A DNA stretch of 64,000 bases, from assembly GCF_019453995.1 (NCBI RefSeq), contig NZ_CP075587.1, forward strand, positions 1,798,001-1,862,000, written 5' to 3'. Below, piece by piece: positions 16,446 through 25,113 of the stretch (position 1 is its first letter; every line of letters begins with the position of its first letter). Below the pieces are notes generated by a model. It was not told the DNA's origin. It did not search any database and was given only the letters and a program-made list of their open reading frames with translations. The position numbers and the translations under genes were made by a program. Origin of the DNA: Candidatus Rhabdochlamydia oedothoracis. Its GTDB lineage: Bacteria; Chlamydiota; Chlamydiia; Chlamydiales; Rhabdochlamydiaceae.

Positions 16446-17549
16446 ATGATAATAGAAAAATGGGCAAAATTAGAAGGAAACTACTTTAACGATCAATTAG
16501 AATATACAAAAAACAAATCAGATAAACTAATCTTATCTGATCTTTTTCAAAGAACTATTACAGAAATTAAAAGTATTGAAGCGGAAGTTTCTTTAGAAAT
16601 TATTATACCCGCTTTTCAACAAATAAATAAGTGCTTTAGAGAGAGAAATTCTGAGAAAGAACTTTCTTCTATAGTCTCTTCTTATGAAAGTTTAATCGAA
16701 CTTTTGGTTTCTAAAACAGCAAAAGCATATGAGGGTAATTACCGAAAACTTGCAGATCAAAGTCTCAAGTTTAAAAATAATGATCAGGATATAGAAGCAG
16801 ATTTTTTAAATAAATGTTTGGAATCCATGCAAAATAATATGGAAAAGTATTCAATGCCCAAAGGCATTATATATGAAATCATAAATGAAAAAGGCTTTAC
16901 TGGGTATTTAATTGGAACTATACATTTCCTCAATTTTTCTTATCTTGAAACAAATGCACCTTGGTTACTCGAAAGAATCAAAGATTCTAGCGAATTGATT
17001 ACTGAAATAGGAACTAGTTATCAAAACCTTCCAATAGATGAATTAGAATGCATACGACCTACAATGGACATAGGTTTATCTGAGTTAGCAATAGAAAATA
17101 AGACAGACTTACTGGGCTTTGAGACATTAGAATGGCAAAAAAGTTTTTTCTCGCCTACGCAAAAACTCACTCAATTAACGGACTACCCTAAAAATTTTTC
17201 CCCCTATTTGTTAGATAGATATAATCATACTTCGATTCAACAAATATATGAATCAATAGAAGCGTGGCAACATGGTAATATAGATGAACTGAAACTAATA
17301 ACTACTAAACTAGTTGGGCCAGCGGCTAAACAAGTAGCTTTTAAAGAAAGAAACAAAAAATGGCTTTCAGAGCCTACCATTAACGTGATAGAAAGACTGG
17401 AAAATATGGAAAAGCCTATTTCTATAGCCGTAGGAGCTGGTCATCTTGTAGGTAAAACAGGATTTATTAAAGCTCTAGAAGCTACAGGAAAATTTCAAAT
17501 AAAAAAAATTGATATGGCACTTTTAACAAGTGTTTTAGACAGAACTTGA
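16446..17549 (+). CDS. TraB/GumN-family protein
   Basis: 367 residues. The C-terminal two thirds resemble the TraB/GumN (TIKI-like) metalloprotease-type fold: LIGTIHFLNFSYLE (about 157-170) and the paired C-terminal motif ISIAVGAGHLVGKTGFIKAL (about 325-345) correspond to the two GxxH signatures. An acidic cluster (SSELITEIG) lies between. About 135 residues at the N-terminus are helical and not recognised. No signal peptide is visible, unlike many bacterial members, so it may be cytosolic or exported by another route. The start is preceded by TTAGGA. It is monocistronic between the str operon and an IS-loaded MITE. The family assignment is fairly firm; the function is unknown. Confidence 0.8.
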   Translation: MIIEKWAKLEGNYFNDQLEYTKNKSDKLILSDLFQRTITEIKSIEAEVSLEIIIPAFQQINKCFRERNSEKELSSIVSSYESLIELLVSKTAKAYEGNYRKLADQSLKFKNNDQDIEADFLNKCLESMQNNMEKYSMPKGIIYEIINEKGFTGYLIGTIHFLNFSYLETNAPWLLERIKDSSELITEIGTSYQNLPIDELECIRPTMDIGLSELAIENKTDLLGFETLEWQKSFFSPTQKLTQLTDYPKNFSPYLLDRYNHTSIQQIYESIEAWQHGNIDELKLITTKLVGPAAKQVAFKERNKKWLSEPTINVIERLENMEKPISIAVGAGHLVGKTGFIKALEATGKFQIKKIDMALLTSVLDRT

Positions 17550-17609
17550 GTTGACAGTCAGTACTTTATTGAAAGTAGATTTCTTGCATAACCCCTTATT
17601 TTAAAGCTT

Positions 17610-18749
17610 GGCCCTTTCAACCTTGAAGTGCACAAAAAAGAACATATAAATACTTGAAAAAACATCTATTGTGCACCCGAGCATAGCATGTTTGTAGATA
17701 ATCTCGTAAACACTTCTAGTGGAGTTTCGAAGTTGAGAGCCTTTCTAGGTCTGTTATTTAGTAAAGTTTCCACCCTTTCTATATCCTTGGAAGTCGTATC
17801 TAAAAAGCTTTGTGTTTTAGGAAAATATTGCCTAACTAGTCCGTTTGTATGCTCATTTAAGCCTCTTTCCCAAGAATGGTAGGGCGTTGCAAAGTAGAAG
17901 TCTGTCTCTAGCTCGAAACTAACCATTTGGTGATAGGCAAATTCTTTTCCGTTGTCTGCTGTTAATGTGTGTACAAAATCTTTGATAGGTTTAAGTTGTT
18001 CAATTAACGCTTGACTTACTTCCTCTGCAGTTTTATGAGAAACTTTGGCGAGCTTAGTTAGCTTGGAAGTTCTTTCTACCATTGATACAATTACGCCTTT
18101 ATGTCCTGCCCCTATGACTGTATCTAGTTCCCAGTCTCCTAAACGAGTCTTTTTTTCTACAATACAAGGCCGTTGCTTAATATCTATACGACCAGGCATG
18201 TTCCCTCTTCCAGAAGCTCCCTTTCTCTGCTTGTTATATTTTTTCCCTCGATGACGGAGCTCTCTATAAAGCTGTCCTCCCTGTCGTTTATCTTTCCAGA
18301 TATGATTATAGATGGTCTCATGACTAACATGTTCTTTACCATGTCTTTTAAGCCATCCGGATATTTGTATAGGGCTCCATTGCAACTTGATTTTTTCTTC
18401 AATACGGGTAACTATTTGAGGAGTCATTTTTTTATTGGGCTGAGAATTTTTTCTAAGAAATGCTTTTTCTTGAGCTTGCTGATGACGGTATCCTCGTTGC
18501 CCTTTATTTCTCTTAAGTTCCCTACTAATAGTGCTATGATGAACTTTTAGAATGTTTGCTATTGAGCTAGATGTATCTCCTCTAGCTTTTAAAATATAAA
18601 TCTGACATCTTTGGTCATAGGTTAGGTGATGGTAGCCTTTAGGCAAGGTCTCTCCTTGTGTTTGATTGTTAAAAATCACAATAGAGATTCTTTCATCGCC
18701 TGCCTATTCTTTTTTTAATTCTTCTGTGCACTTCAAACTTGAAAAGACT
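17610..18749 (-). mobile_element. IS30-family insertion sequence, copy 2
   Basis: 1140 bp with the same termini as copies 1 and 3. It is flanked on both sides by CTT (17607-17609 and 18750-18752), a 3-bp target duplication. It inserted into the 149-bp MITE. Confidence 0.95.
17666..18679 (-). CDS. IS30-family transposase
   Basis: 337 residues, identical to the copy 3 protein and differing from copy 1 at one residue. It has the helix-turn-helix region (TYDQRCQIYILKARG), DDE residues in LGDWELDTVIG, TLTADNGKEFA and GLNEHTNGLVRQYFP, and a GTG start. Frame and catalytic residues are intact, so it is probably active. Confidence 0.94.
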   Translation of the reverse strand: MIFNNQTQGETLPKGYHHLTYDQRCQIYILKARGDTSSSIANILKVHHSTISRELKRNKGQRGYRHQQAQEKAFLRKNSQPNKKMTPQIVTRIEEKIKLQWSPIQISGWLKRHGKEHVSHETIYNHIWKDKRQGGQLYRELRHRGKKYNKQRKGASGRGNMPGRIDIKQRPCIVEKKTRLGDWELDTVIGAGHKGVIVSMVERTSKLTKLAKVSHKTAEEVSQALIEQLKPIKDFVHTLTADNGKEFAYHQMVSFELETDFYFATPYHSWERGLNEHTNGLVRQYFPKTQSFLDTTSKDIERVETLLNNRPRKALNFETPLEVFTRLSTNMLCSGAQ

Positions 18750-18979
18750 CTTTCATTTATAGATTCCTATCTTAACAAAAGCATTTCCAGCTATATCGCT
18801 CAAACAATCATATCTCATGGATTAAAATACTTTAAAATTTTAGATTGCTTATTGGTTATGCAAGAGATCTAATATAACGGATAGTTAGGTTCTGTTTCAT
18901 AAAGGAGATTATAAGAGCCTGTTTAAAATATTTTTAGTAAGGTATAATGATAGTTTTCATAAAACCTTTGGAGGTAATT

Positions 18980-19312
18980 ATGACCCGCTCTTATCCAAGC
19001 GATATCTCTCGTAAGCAATTTAACAAAATCCATCTAATACTTGAGTCTACACGCAAAAAAACACGTCCACAAAGAGTTGATCTATATGATATTTTTTGTG
19101 GAATTTTGTACATTTTAAAAAGTGGTTGCCAGTGGCGTATGTTACCCATAGAATATCCTAAATGGGAATTATGTGATTATTATTTCCCTCTTTGGAATAA
19201 AAAAGATAATAAAAATTCTAAGAGTATTCTTGAAATAGTTTTAAAAAAAATTGGTTGGCGAGGTCAGAAAAAGCAGTGGTCGGAAAGAGAAAACAAGCTT
19301 TGTAATTATTGA
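18980..19312 (+). CDS. IS5-family transposase orfA
   Basis: 110 residues, MTRSYPSDISRKQFNK at the N-terminus, with GGAGG before the ATG. It carries the N-terminal IS5 domain (FCGILYILKSGCQWRMLP). It stops after KLCNY, while the catalytic continuation FVIIDTQSVKNTD is in another frame. Confidence 0.75.
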   Translation: MTRSYPSDISRKQFNKIHLILESTRKKTRPQRVDLYDIFCGILYILKSGCQWRMLPIEYPKWELCDYYFPLWNKKDNKNSKSILEIVLKKIGWRGQKKQWSERENKLCNY

Positions 19313-19498
19313 TACTCAAAGTGTTAAAAATACTGATACAGCGGAGAAGAAAGGATATGATGCAGGGAAAAAATATCAGGAATAAAAAGACATATAGCAG
19401 TCGATACCCAAGGGCTTCCTCATGCGATTCACATTACCACCGCTAATATCACTGACAGAAATGGATGTATAGAAGCATTTTCACTACATAAAAACCAT

Positions 19499-19771
19499 TT
19501 GTTCGGTGTAAAAAATGTTTTAGCAGATGGAGGATATTCTGGAAAAAAATTTGCAAAGAGTGTGCAGGAGATATTAGGATGTATAGTAGAAATAGCCAAA
19601 AGAAATACACTTCATACTTTTACAGTTATTCCCAAAAGATGGGTTGTAGAGCGTTCTTTTGCGTGGATAGAAAAATGTCGCCGGCTATGGAAAAATTGCG
19701 AAAGAAAACTACATACAAGCCTGAATATGGTGGTTCTTGCTTTTATTGCTCTACTTTTGAAAAGAGTTTAA
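19499..19771 (+). pseudogene. IS5-family transposase orfB fragment
   Basis: Carries the second and third catalytic motifs, LADGGYSG and WVVERSFAW, plus a typical IS5 C-terminus (ALLLKRV). The upstream part of orfB is in other frames in this copy, so it is not expressed as a complete enzyme. Confidence 0.65.
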
Positions 19772-19778
19772 ACAGGCT

Positions 19779-20084
19779 CTAAGAAGGAGGGACTCTACGT
19801 ACCAGACGCTTGCTAATTACCCTGTCATCTTTTACAAGTAAAAAATAATGCTTTTCCATAACAAGGCCATTGCCTAAGTCAATCCTCTCTATATATTGAT
19901 ATTCCTCTGCTCCATCTTCGCGTAGGCAAACCGCGTAAGGATTTCCTACCTGACACTGTATTTCATGAATAGAAATACCCACTTCAATTTTACAAAAACT
20001 TCTATCCGTCATTGCAAAATAAGAAGAACAGCATCCTGTTAATAATGCTATATAAGTAATAGCTACTAATTGACTTTTTGCCAT
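19779..20084 (-). CDS. Small lipoprotein, C-terminus truncated by IS5
   Basis: 101 residues with a type II signal peptide and lipobox (YIALLTGC, lipidated Cys near residue 17). The mature part shows GISIHEIQCQVGNPYAV, reminiscent of the SmpA/OmlA (BamE) pattern in which an xxGMSxxEVxxxxGxP motif precedes beta strands; this resemblance is tentative. The stop codon is supplied by the IS5 boundary. If the IS is removed, the frame continues for 15 residues (YNLLYETEPNYPLY after PPS) and stops at the MITE border, so the native protein was about 116 residues. The start at 20084 is preferred over 20090 because of AAGGA spacing. It overlaps the upstream gene by 19 bp. Confidence 0.75.
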   Translation of the reverse strand: MAKSQLVAITYIALLTGCCSSYFAMTDRSFCKIEVGISIHEIQCQVGNPYAVCLREDGAEEYQYIERIDLGNGLVMEKHYFLLVKDDRVISKRLVRRVPPS

Positions 20085-20509
20085 ACACATCCTTGAATAA
20101 TAGTACGAAATTGATCTGCTGTTGCATATTCTGCTCGCAGTAAATAACTCCGGTTTTCTTGTTTTTCATAAACCTCAAAGCCCTCAAAGCCGATTTCATT
20201 GACTCGAAATTCCCAAGCAATGATTTTATCATTGATTAAACCCTTACCTTGAATTTTACCTACTGCTTGATTTTCTAAACCGATGATAAATTCTCCGTGT
20301 TCCATATTAGAAATACAAAATTGATTACGCATCATATCGGTAAAACCCTTGATTTGTATTTCTTGTTCGCAAGCAATCTTATTTGAGTTATCTTTATTTT
20401 CTATATTCCAACGGGTAAAAAAAGCAAGTTCTTCTGCCACCATATTTAGTTGAATCGTTCCTTGCCCTAACCAAATACCTGCATTAAAAAGAAATGAATG
20501 TTGATTCAT
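20066..20509 (-). CDS. Hypothetical protein (147 aa)
   Basis: No family recognised. The protein begins MNQHSFLFNAGIWLGQGTIQ and has alternating hydrophobic strands (ELAFFTRWNIEN, KIIAWEFRVNEIGFEGFEVYE), which suggests a beta-rich lipocalin-like or DUF-type barrel; this is inference. There is no signal peptide. Its start overlaps the last base of rodA and its 3' end overlaps the lipoprotein gene, so rodA, this gene and the lipoprotein form one tightly coupled operon. A role at the cell envelope is possible from context only. Confidence 0.8.
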   Translation of the reverse strand: MNQHSFLFNAGIWLGQGTIQLNMVAEELAFFTRWNIENKDNSNKIACEQEIQIKGFTDMMRNQFCISNMEHGEFIIGLENQAVGKIQGKGLINDKIIAWEFRVNEIGFEGFEVYEKQENRSYLLRAEYATADQFRTIIQGCVWQKVN

Positions 20510-21642
20510 TAAAACATAAACCTTCTGCTATAAATACTTTGTAAGATTCCTAAAGCTGCCATTGTCGAAATTACCGATGATCCACCGTAAGTAATCAATA
20601 GCAAAGGCACTCCGGTAATAGGTAAAAAGCCACACATCATCCCCATATTAATAATCATATGTATAGCTAAATAAGCTGTAATTCCTGCAGATAGCAAGCG
20701 TCCAAAATCATCATTTGCTATTGCAGTTACCTGAAATCCAAAATAGATCAATCCAGAAAAAAAGAGCAGCAAGAAAAATACTCCTATTACACCAAATTCT
20801 TCAGAAAAAGCAGCAAATACAGAATCTGTATGAGCAGCGGGTAGCCACTGTTTGCCAGAAAAATCGCTATTACGCCAACCACTACCAGTCCAAGATCCTA
20901 ATGCAGTTGCTGTTTGAGAAGCTCTCTGATGATAGGTATTTGGATTAAGTCTTTCATATTGATATTCCTTTAAAACCTTAGTTGCATAAGGACGGATCTG
21001 CTCATGGGATAAAATATTAAAAAAAACCAAACTCACACAACCCAAAGCAAATAATGCCAAATAAGACATAACTTTAATCACTTTTTTTCGCACTCCTCCT
21101 AAATAAAATAAAATAATTGCAATAGGATATAAAACAAGAGCTGTGCCTAAATCGGGTTGTTTTAAAATCAAAAAAAAAGGAACAAGGACAATTAATAAAG
21201 CTTGGTAAGGAATACATATATATTGGATATGCCTCTTATGATTCTCCAAATATAAACTCAAAGCCATTATCACCACCAATTTTGCTCCTTCAGATGGCTG
21301 TACATCAAAAGGAATACCGGGAATTCTATACCATCTTTGCACATTATGTATCTTAGGAATAAAAAAAAGTCCTATCAGTAGGATGAGTATTGCTAAATAA
21401 AAAAGCCATACCCATTCCTTAAATTTACGATAGTCTAATGCAGCAATTATAAAATAGACAATCCAGCCGATAATAAAAAATCGTATTTGCTTCATGACCC
21501 GTATGGTAAATACAGTAGTCTCTTCTTCATCAAAATTAGCACCGGTCATAGAAGCAATAACCAGAACGCTAATTACCATTAAAACCAATATAATGGGAAT
21601 CATTCTAAAATCAAGGCGACTTAAATACCGATGATCCCACAT
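20509..21642 (-). CDS. rodA: Rod-shape peptidoglycan polymerase RodA (SEDS)
   Basis: Inner-membrane glycosyltransferase of the SEDS family that polymerises lipid II with a class B PBP partner; in chlamydiae it acts in the transient septal peptidoglycan ring. 377 residues with about ten membrane segments. Diagnostic stretches are FDVQPSEGAKL near the catalytic region, KQPDLGTALVL, and the C-terminal GVPLLLITYGGSSVISTMAALG. The ending RRFMF and this last motif favour RodA over FtsW. It is divergent from birA, with only about 70 bp between them. Confidence 0.93.
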   Translation of the reverse strand: MWDHRYLSRLDFRMIPIILVLMVISVLVIASMTGANFDEEETTVFTIRVMKQIRFFIIGWIVYFIIAALDYRKFKEWVWLFYLAILILLIGLFFIPKIHNVQRWYRIPGIPFDVQPSEGAKLVVIMALSLYLENHKRHIQYICIPYQALLIVLVPFFLILKQPDLGTALVLYPIAIILFYLGGVRKKVIKVMSYLALFALGCVSLVFFNILSHEQIRPYATKVLKEYQYERLNPNTYHQRASQTATALGSWTGSGWRNSDFSGKQWLPAAHTDSVFAAFSEEFGVIGVFFLLLFFSGLIYFGFQVTAIANDDFGRLLSAGITAYLAIHMIINMGMMCGFLPITGVPLLLITYGGSSVISTMAALGILQSIYSRRFMF

Positions 21643-21715
21643 AATTAGCTTCTTTAAATATACCTATTGGACACAAATTACGTACTTGATCTAATTTTTG
21701 TCTAGGATAACTCCC

Positions 21716-22459
21716 ATGGATCTATCTGTTAAGCCAAAATTTGACTATATCCATTTTGCAACAATTGATTCTACAAGCAGCTGGACTAAAAAAAATACGG
21801 CTCTTTTAAATCAGAATCACATAACTGTCATTACCGCTAATCAACAGACGAAAGGGTACGGCAGATTTAAACGCGACTGGATTTCTCCTCCTGGAAATAT
21901 CTATGCAACCTTATTTTTTACACTTCCTTTAGATTACTCTTATCTTATAAATCTAGGGCAAATTTTAGCATTAGCTTGCAACCATGTTTTAGAAAGCAAA
22001 GAATTCCCTCTACAACTTAAATGGCCAAATGACCTCTTGCTCGGGGGAAAAAAAATAGCAGGCATTTTAGTAGAGATCCTTCGTTCTGAAAAGCTGGAAA
22101 TTGTACTTGGAATGGGCCTTAATGTAAACATGAACAAAGAGCATTTGAAAAATGTAGATCAAAAAGCTACCTCTTTAATGCTCTTTAGTAAAAAAACATG
22201 GGGACTAAGTAGTATTTTAAATCCTATTTTATATACATTTTATAACTATCTCAGACTACTTTCTTCTTCTGGATTTACTCATTTTCAACCCATTTACCAA
22301 AAACTGCTCGCTTTTCAAGGTAAAGAGATTGTCTGCCAATTAAGGAATCAAAAAATACAAGGAATCTGTCATTCCATAAACCCTGATGGCACGCTGAACT
22401 TGCAACTCCCTTCTGGTTCTATGATCTCTCTTAATGCTGCAGAAATCTCTACTTCTTAA
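21716..22459 (+). CDS. birA: Biotin--protein ligase (monofunctional BirA)
   Basis: Attaches biotin to the biotin carboxyl carrier protein of acetyl-CoA carboxylase. About 247 residues, lacking the N-terminal DNA-binding domain of bifunctional BirA, so it has no repressor role. The ATP/biotin-binding segment is TKGYGRFKRDWISPPGNIYA (variant of GRGRxGRxW), and the catalytic core has LKWPNDLLLGGKKIAGILVE. A short C-terminal domain follows. The start is taken as the ATG at 21716; a TTG frame from 21698 is less likely. IS30 sequence begins 6 bp after the stop. Confidence 0.92.
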   Translation: MDLSVKPKFDYIHFATIDSTSSWTKKNTALLNQNHITVITANQQTKGYGRFKRDWISPPGNIYATLFFTLPLDYSYLINLGQILALACNHVLESKEFPLQLKWPNDLLLGGKKIAGILVEILRSEKLEIVLGMGLNVNMNKEHLKNVDQKATSLMLFSKKTWGLSSILNPILYTFYNYLRLLSSSGFTHFQPIYQKLLAFQGKEIVCQLRNQKIQGICHSINPDGTLNLQLPSGSMISLNAAEISTS

Positions 22460-22465
22460 ATACCT

Positions 22466-22660
22466 GGCCCTTTCAACCGCGAAGTGCACAAAAAAGAACA
22501 TACAAATACTTGAAAAAACATCTATTGTGCACCCGAGCATAGCATGTTTGTAGATAATCTCCTAAACACTTCTAGTGGAGTTTCGAAGTTGAGAGCCTTT
22601 CTAGGTCTGTTATTTAGTATAAGTTTCCACCCTTTCCATATCCTTGGAAGTAGTATCTAA
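22466..22660 (-). mobile_element. IS30 left-end fragment
   Basis: First 195 bp of IS30 (GGCCCTTTCAACCGCGAAGT...) ending at a TAA where IS5 begins at 22661. It shares the altered sequence GTTATTTAGTATAAGTTTCC with the fragment at 61033-61224, whereas the three complete copies have GTTATTTAGTAAAGTTTCC. It therefore belongs to an older IS30 sublineage. Confidence 0.85.
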
Positions 22661-22903
22661 GATCCTGTTTAAAATCTTTTCAATAAGGCATAATGATAGT
22701 TTTCATAAAACCTTTGGAGGTAGTTATGACCCGCTCTTGTCCAAGCGATATTTCTCGTAACCAATTTAGCAAAATCCATCTAATACTTGAGTCTACACGC
22801 AAAAAAACACATCCACGAATAGTTGATCTATATGATATTTTTTGTGGAATTTTGTACATTTTAAAAAGTGGTTGCCAGTGGCGTATGTTACCCATATAGT
22901 TAT

Positions 22904-23356
22904 TTAAATCGACATTGATAAAACAGCTTGATCTAAGGCTTCGGATAAATTAGCTACAGTAGGTAAAAGTTCTCGGATTTTCGTTTTCATATTGGCCCAA
23001 TATTTTTCGATAGGATTTAAGTCCGGTGAATAAGGCGGGAGAAAGAGCATTTCGTATCCACTTTCCTCTATCAATGTTCTAGTTGTCTTTGATTTATGAA
23101 AGCTCGCGTTATCGAGAATCAAAACTTGGCCATGAGTCAAATTTGGAATCAATTCCTGTTTTAGCCATACATTAAATAGATCCGTATTGCAAGTTCCTTC
23201 AAAACACATCGGTGCCAGCAATTTCTTCCCTTGTAGTGCCGAAATTACACTCTGTCTACCAAATCGTTTTCCTGAAATTCCTCCAAATATTTGTTTTCCC
23301 CTCGCGCTCCTCGCATATTGCCTATGCACATATTGACTGATTCCGCTCTGATCCAA
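22904..23356 (-). CDS. IS630-family transposase, catalytic frame
   Basis: DDE domain of the Tc1/mariner-like IS630 enzyme: first Asp in YLDQSGI, second in LILDNASFHKS, Glu in YSPDLNPIEKYWANMK. The open frame really begins upstream, at the A8 tract, and would be made as a fusion with the N-terminal frame. No disabling change is visible. Confidence 0.8.
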   Translation of the reverse strand: MDQSGISQYVHRQYARSARGKQIFGGISGKRFGRQSVISALQGKKLLAPMCFEGTCNTDLFNVWLKQELIPNLTHGQVLILDNASFHKSKTTRTLIEESGYEMLFLPPYSPDLNPIEKYWANMKTKIRELLPTVANLSEALDQAVLSMSI

Positions 23357-23394
23357 ATAGACCCTTTTTTCAGGAGAAATTGCTTCTATCTTTT

Positions 23395-23763
23395 TTAGAT
23401 ATTCCGCTCTTGCTTCCGCATTCCTTTCCTTATAAAACGCAATCTTTTTTTTCTTGTGATCTTGAGTCTTTTCAAAGCGTAAAAGATTGCTTGCAAAGTC
23501 AAACCAAAATGCTTTGCAATCTCTGATAAAAAATGATCGGGGTTTTTTTCTACATAAGCGATTAATCTCTGATCATCAATTTTCTTATAAGTGCTTTTCT
23601 TTTTTAGAGGTTCTACGTTTCCTCTTTGTTTCTTACGCTTTACCCATCGGTAGACAGTTGCAATCCCAACTTGAAATAGCTGGCTGGCCTTCATTTTGTC
23701 GTTATTTTCTTCTAGGTATTGAAGCACTCGTTTTCTTAGATCCATTGAATAAGGTTTAGGCAT
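23395..23763 (-). CDS. IS630-family transposase, N-terminal frame
   Basis: 122 codons starting MPKPYSMDLRKRVLQYLEEN, with a helix-turn-helix segment (MKASQLFQVGIATVYRWVKR). After ITRKK the frame runs into an A8 tract. A shift there continues into KIAFYKERNAEARAEYLKK and then the catalytic part. Frameshifting at A-runs is common in IS630, so this is likely programmed rather than broken. Confidence 0.8.
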   Translation of the reverse strand: MPKPYSMDLRKRVLQYLEENNDKMKASQLFQVGIATVYRWVKRKKQRGNVEPLKKKSTYKKIDDQRLIAYVEKNPDHFLSEIAKHFGLTLQAIFYALKRLKITRKKRLRFIRKGMRKQERNI

Positions 23764-24345
23764 TTCTCTACCTCCATATATTTTGTTGGAGAAAAATATA
23801 CAACTTTATCAATAATATTTTAAATAACTATAGAATATCCTAAATGGGAATGATGTGATTATTATTTCCCTCTTTGGAATAAAGATGCTCAAATACAGCG
23901 GAGAAGAAAGGATATGATGCAGGGAAAAAAATATCAGGAATAAAAAGACATATAGCAGTCGACACCCAAGGGCTTCCTCATGCGATTCACATTACCACCG
24001 CTAATATCACTGACAGAAATGGGTGTATAGAAGCATTTTCACTACATAAAAACCATTTGTTCGGTGTAAAAAATGTTTTAGCAGATGGAGGATATTCTGG
24101 AGAGAAATTTGCAAAGAGCGTGCAGGAGATATTAGGATGTATAGTAGAAATAGCCAAAAGAAATACACTTCATACTTTTACAGTTATTCCCAAAAGATGG
24201 GTTGTAGAGCGTTCTTTTGCGTGGATAGAAAAATGTCGCAGGCTATGGAAAAATTGCGAAAAAAAACTACATACAAGCCTGAATATGGTGGTTCTTGCTT
24301 TTATTGCTCTACTTTTGAAAAGATTTTAAACAGGCTCTAAGACCT

Positions 24346-25113
24346 TTAATAATTTAATAAGGAAAGATCTGGTTTAACCGATAAACCAGAATATACCTTT
24401 GCTTGCAAAATTTCTTCAATAGCTTGCAATGTTGATCCTATTGCAGAAGGACAAGAAGTACAAGCCCCTTGATAAGCAATAATCACTTGATTATCCAAAC
24501 TGAGTTCCTTAATCTCAATTCCACCTGCGTCTAATTCTATGTAAGGGCGAATATCATTTGCAATTACCATTTCTAATATAGCTATTTTTTGCTCATGACT
24601 AAGCTCTTTCCATCCAGGGTATTCCTCTTGATTATGTAAAAGGGAAGTCAAAGGGGTTGGTACATAATTATCTGGAAGAACAATATCTCTACAAGACTGT
24701 ACTGCATCTGCAATTGCATCAATGACAAACTTTAAATAAGAAAAAGCAGATTCAGGAAAAGCAGGAATCTGACTCTTATCGCGTACTTGCTTATCAATTA
24801 AATCCGCGTTTAAAAGAGCTGCCTGATCGTAATTTTTGCGCATTAAAACTTCACAGGCAGCTTCTAGAGCACCAATTAAGCAAGAAGGACCAAACATCTG
24901 AAATTTTGCATCAGCAATAACACCATCGCTCTCATCTACAAGCAAGTAAATTTTAATCCACTGTCCTAGTTGATAATTACCCTGTGTTCCGACAGCTAAT
25001 CTCATCCCTTTAGATTGTGCTTCTACAAGAGAAAATGCGCCTACATGCAAAGGCTTTTCAATTTTTTGCGCAAGACGTTTACTATATTGCATCCAGAGAT
25101 GACTTTCTATCAT
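24346..25113 (-). CDS. nifU: NifU-like iron-sulfur scaffold protein
   Basis: 255 residues. The N-terminal half resembles the IscU domain but the first scaffold cysteine motif (GAPxCGD) is replaced by VGTQGNYQ; Cys78 (GPSCLIG) and Cys141 (VQSCRD) remain. The C-terminal NifU domain keeps its CxxC (Cys218 and Cys221 in GACTSCPSA), so it may still carry a transient cluster. The start at 25113 overlaps the stop of the NifS-like gene as ATGA, giving translational coupling. A longer frame from 25173 is unlikely. The order nifU-nifS-gpmA is, from memory, shared with Chlamydia. Its 3' end is intact, 6 bp before IS5 sequence. Confidence 0.85.
   Translation of the reverse strand: MIESHLWMQYSKRLAQKIEKPLHVGAFSLVEAQSKGMRLAVGTQGNYQLGQWIKIYLLVDESDGVIADAKFQMFGPSCLIGALEAACEVLMRKNYDQAALLNADLIDKQVRDKSQIPAFPESAFSYLKFVIDAIADAVQSCRDIVLPDNYVPTPLTSLLHNQEEYPGWKELSHEQKIAILEMVIANDIRPYIELDAGGIEIKELSLDNQVIIAYQGACTSCPSAIGSTLQAIEEILQAKVYSGLSVKPDLSLLNY

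Larger units (their letters stand above)
17578..18869. repeat. 149-bp TA-flanked MITE (copy A), split by IS30
   Basis: Left part GATTTCTTGCATAACC... (17578-17609) and right part ...GGTTATGCAAGAGATC (18750-18869) form one 149-bp element once IS30 copy 2 and its 3-bp duplication are removed. TA flanks both outer ends (17576-17577 and 18870-18871). An uninterrupted copy of identical length is at 43170-43318. Confidence 0.85.
18915..19779 (+). mobile_element. IS5-family element (IS427-like), complete copy
   Basis: 865 bp from GAGCCTGTTTAAAATATTTT to AGAGTTTAAACAGGCTC, flanked by TAA on both sides (18912-18914 and 19780-19782). orfA is 18980-19312 and orfB ends at 19771, in different frames. One A is missing in the A-run near 19369 compared with the 23936 and 49663 copies, so orfB is additionally frameshifted upstream. 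It inserted into the 3' end of the lipoprotein gene at 19779-20084. Confidence 0.9.
22897..23830 (-). mobile_element. IS630-family element
   Basis: 934 bp with perfect terminal repeats TAGTTATTTAAA and TTTAAATAACTA, inserted at a TA that is duplicated (22895-22896 and 23831-23832). Removing it restores the IS5 orfA sequence CCCATAGAATATCC. Two transposase frames overlap at a run of eight A (plus-strand T at 23445-23452). Confidence 0.92.
22661..24337 (+). mobile_element. IS5-family element interrupted by IS630
   Basis: IS5 copy with a mutated left tip (GATCCTG for GAGCCTG) and an intact right tip at 24337, flanked by TAA (22658-22660 and 24338-24340). An IS630 element sits inside orfA at 22897-23830. 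The region after the IS630 has a further deletion: sequence jumps from CTCTTTGGAATAAAGATGCTC to ATACAGCGGAGAAG. The element is dead. Confidence 0.88.
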
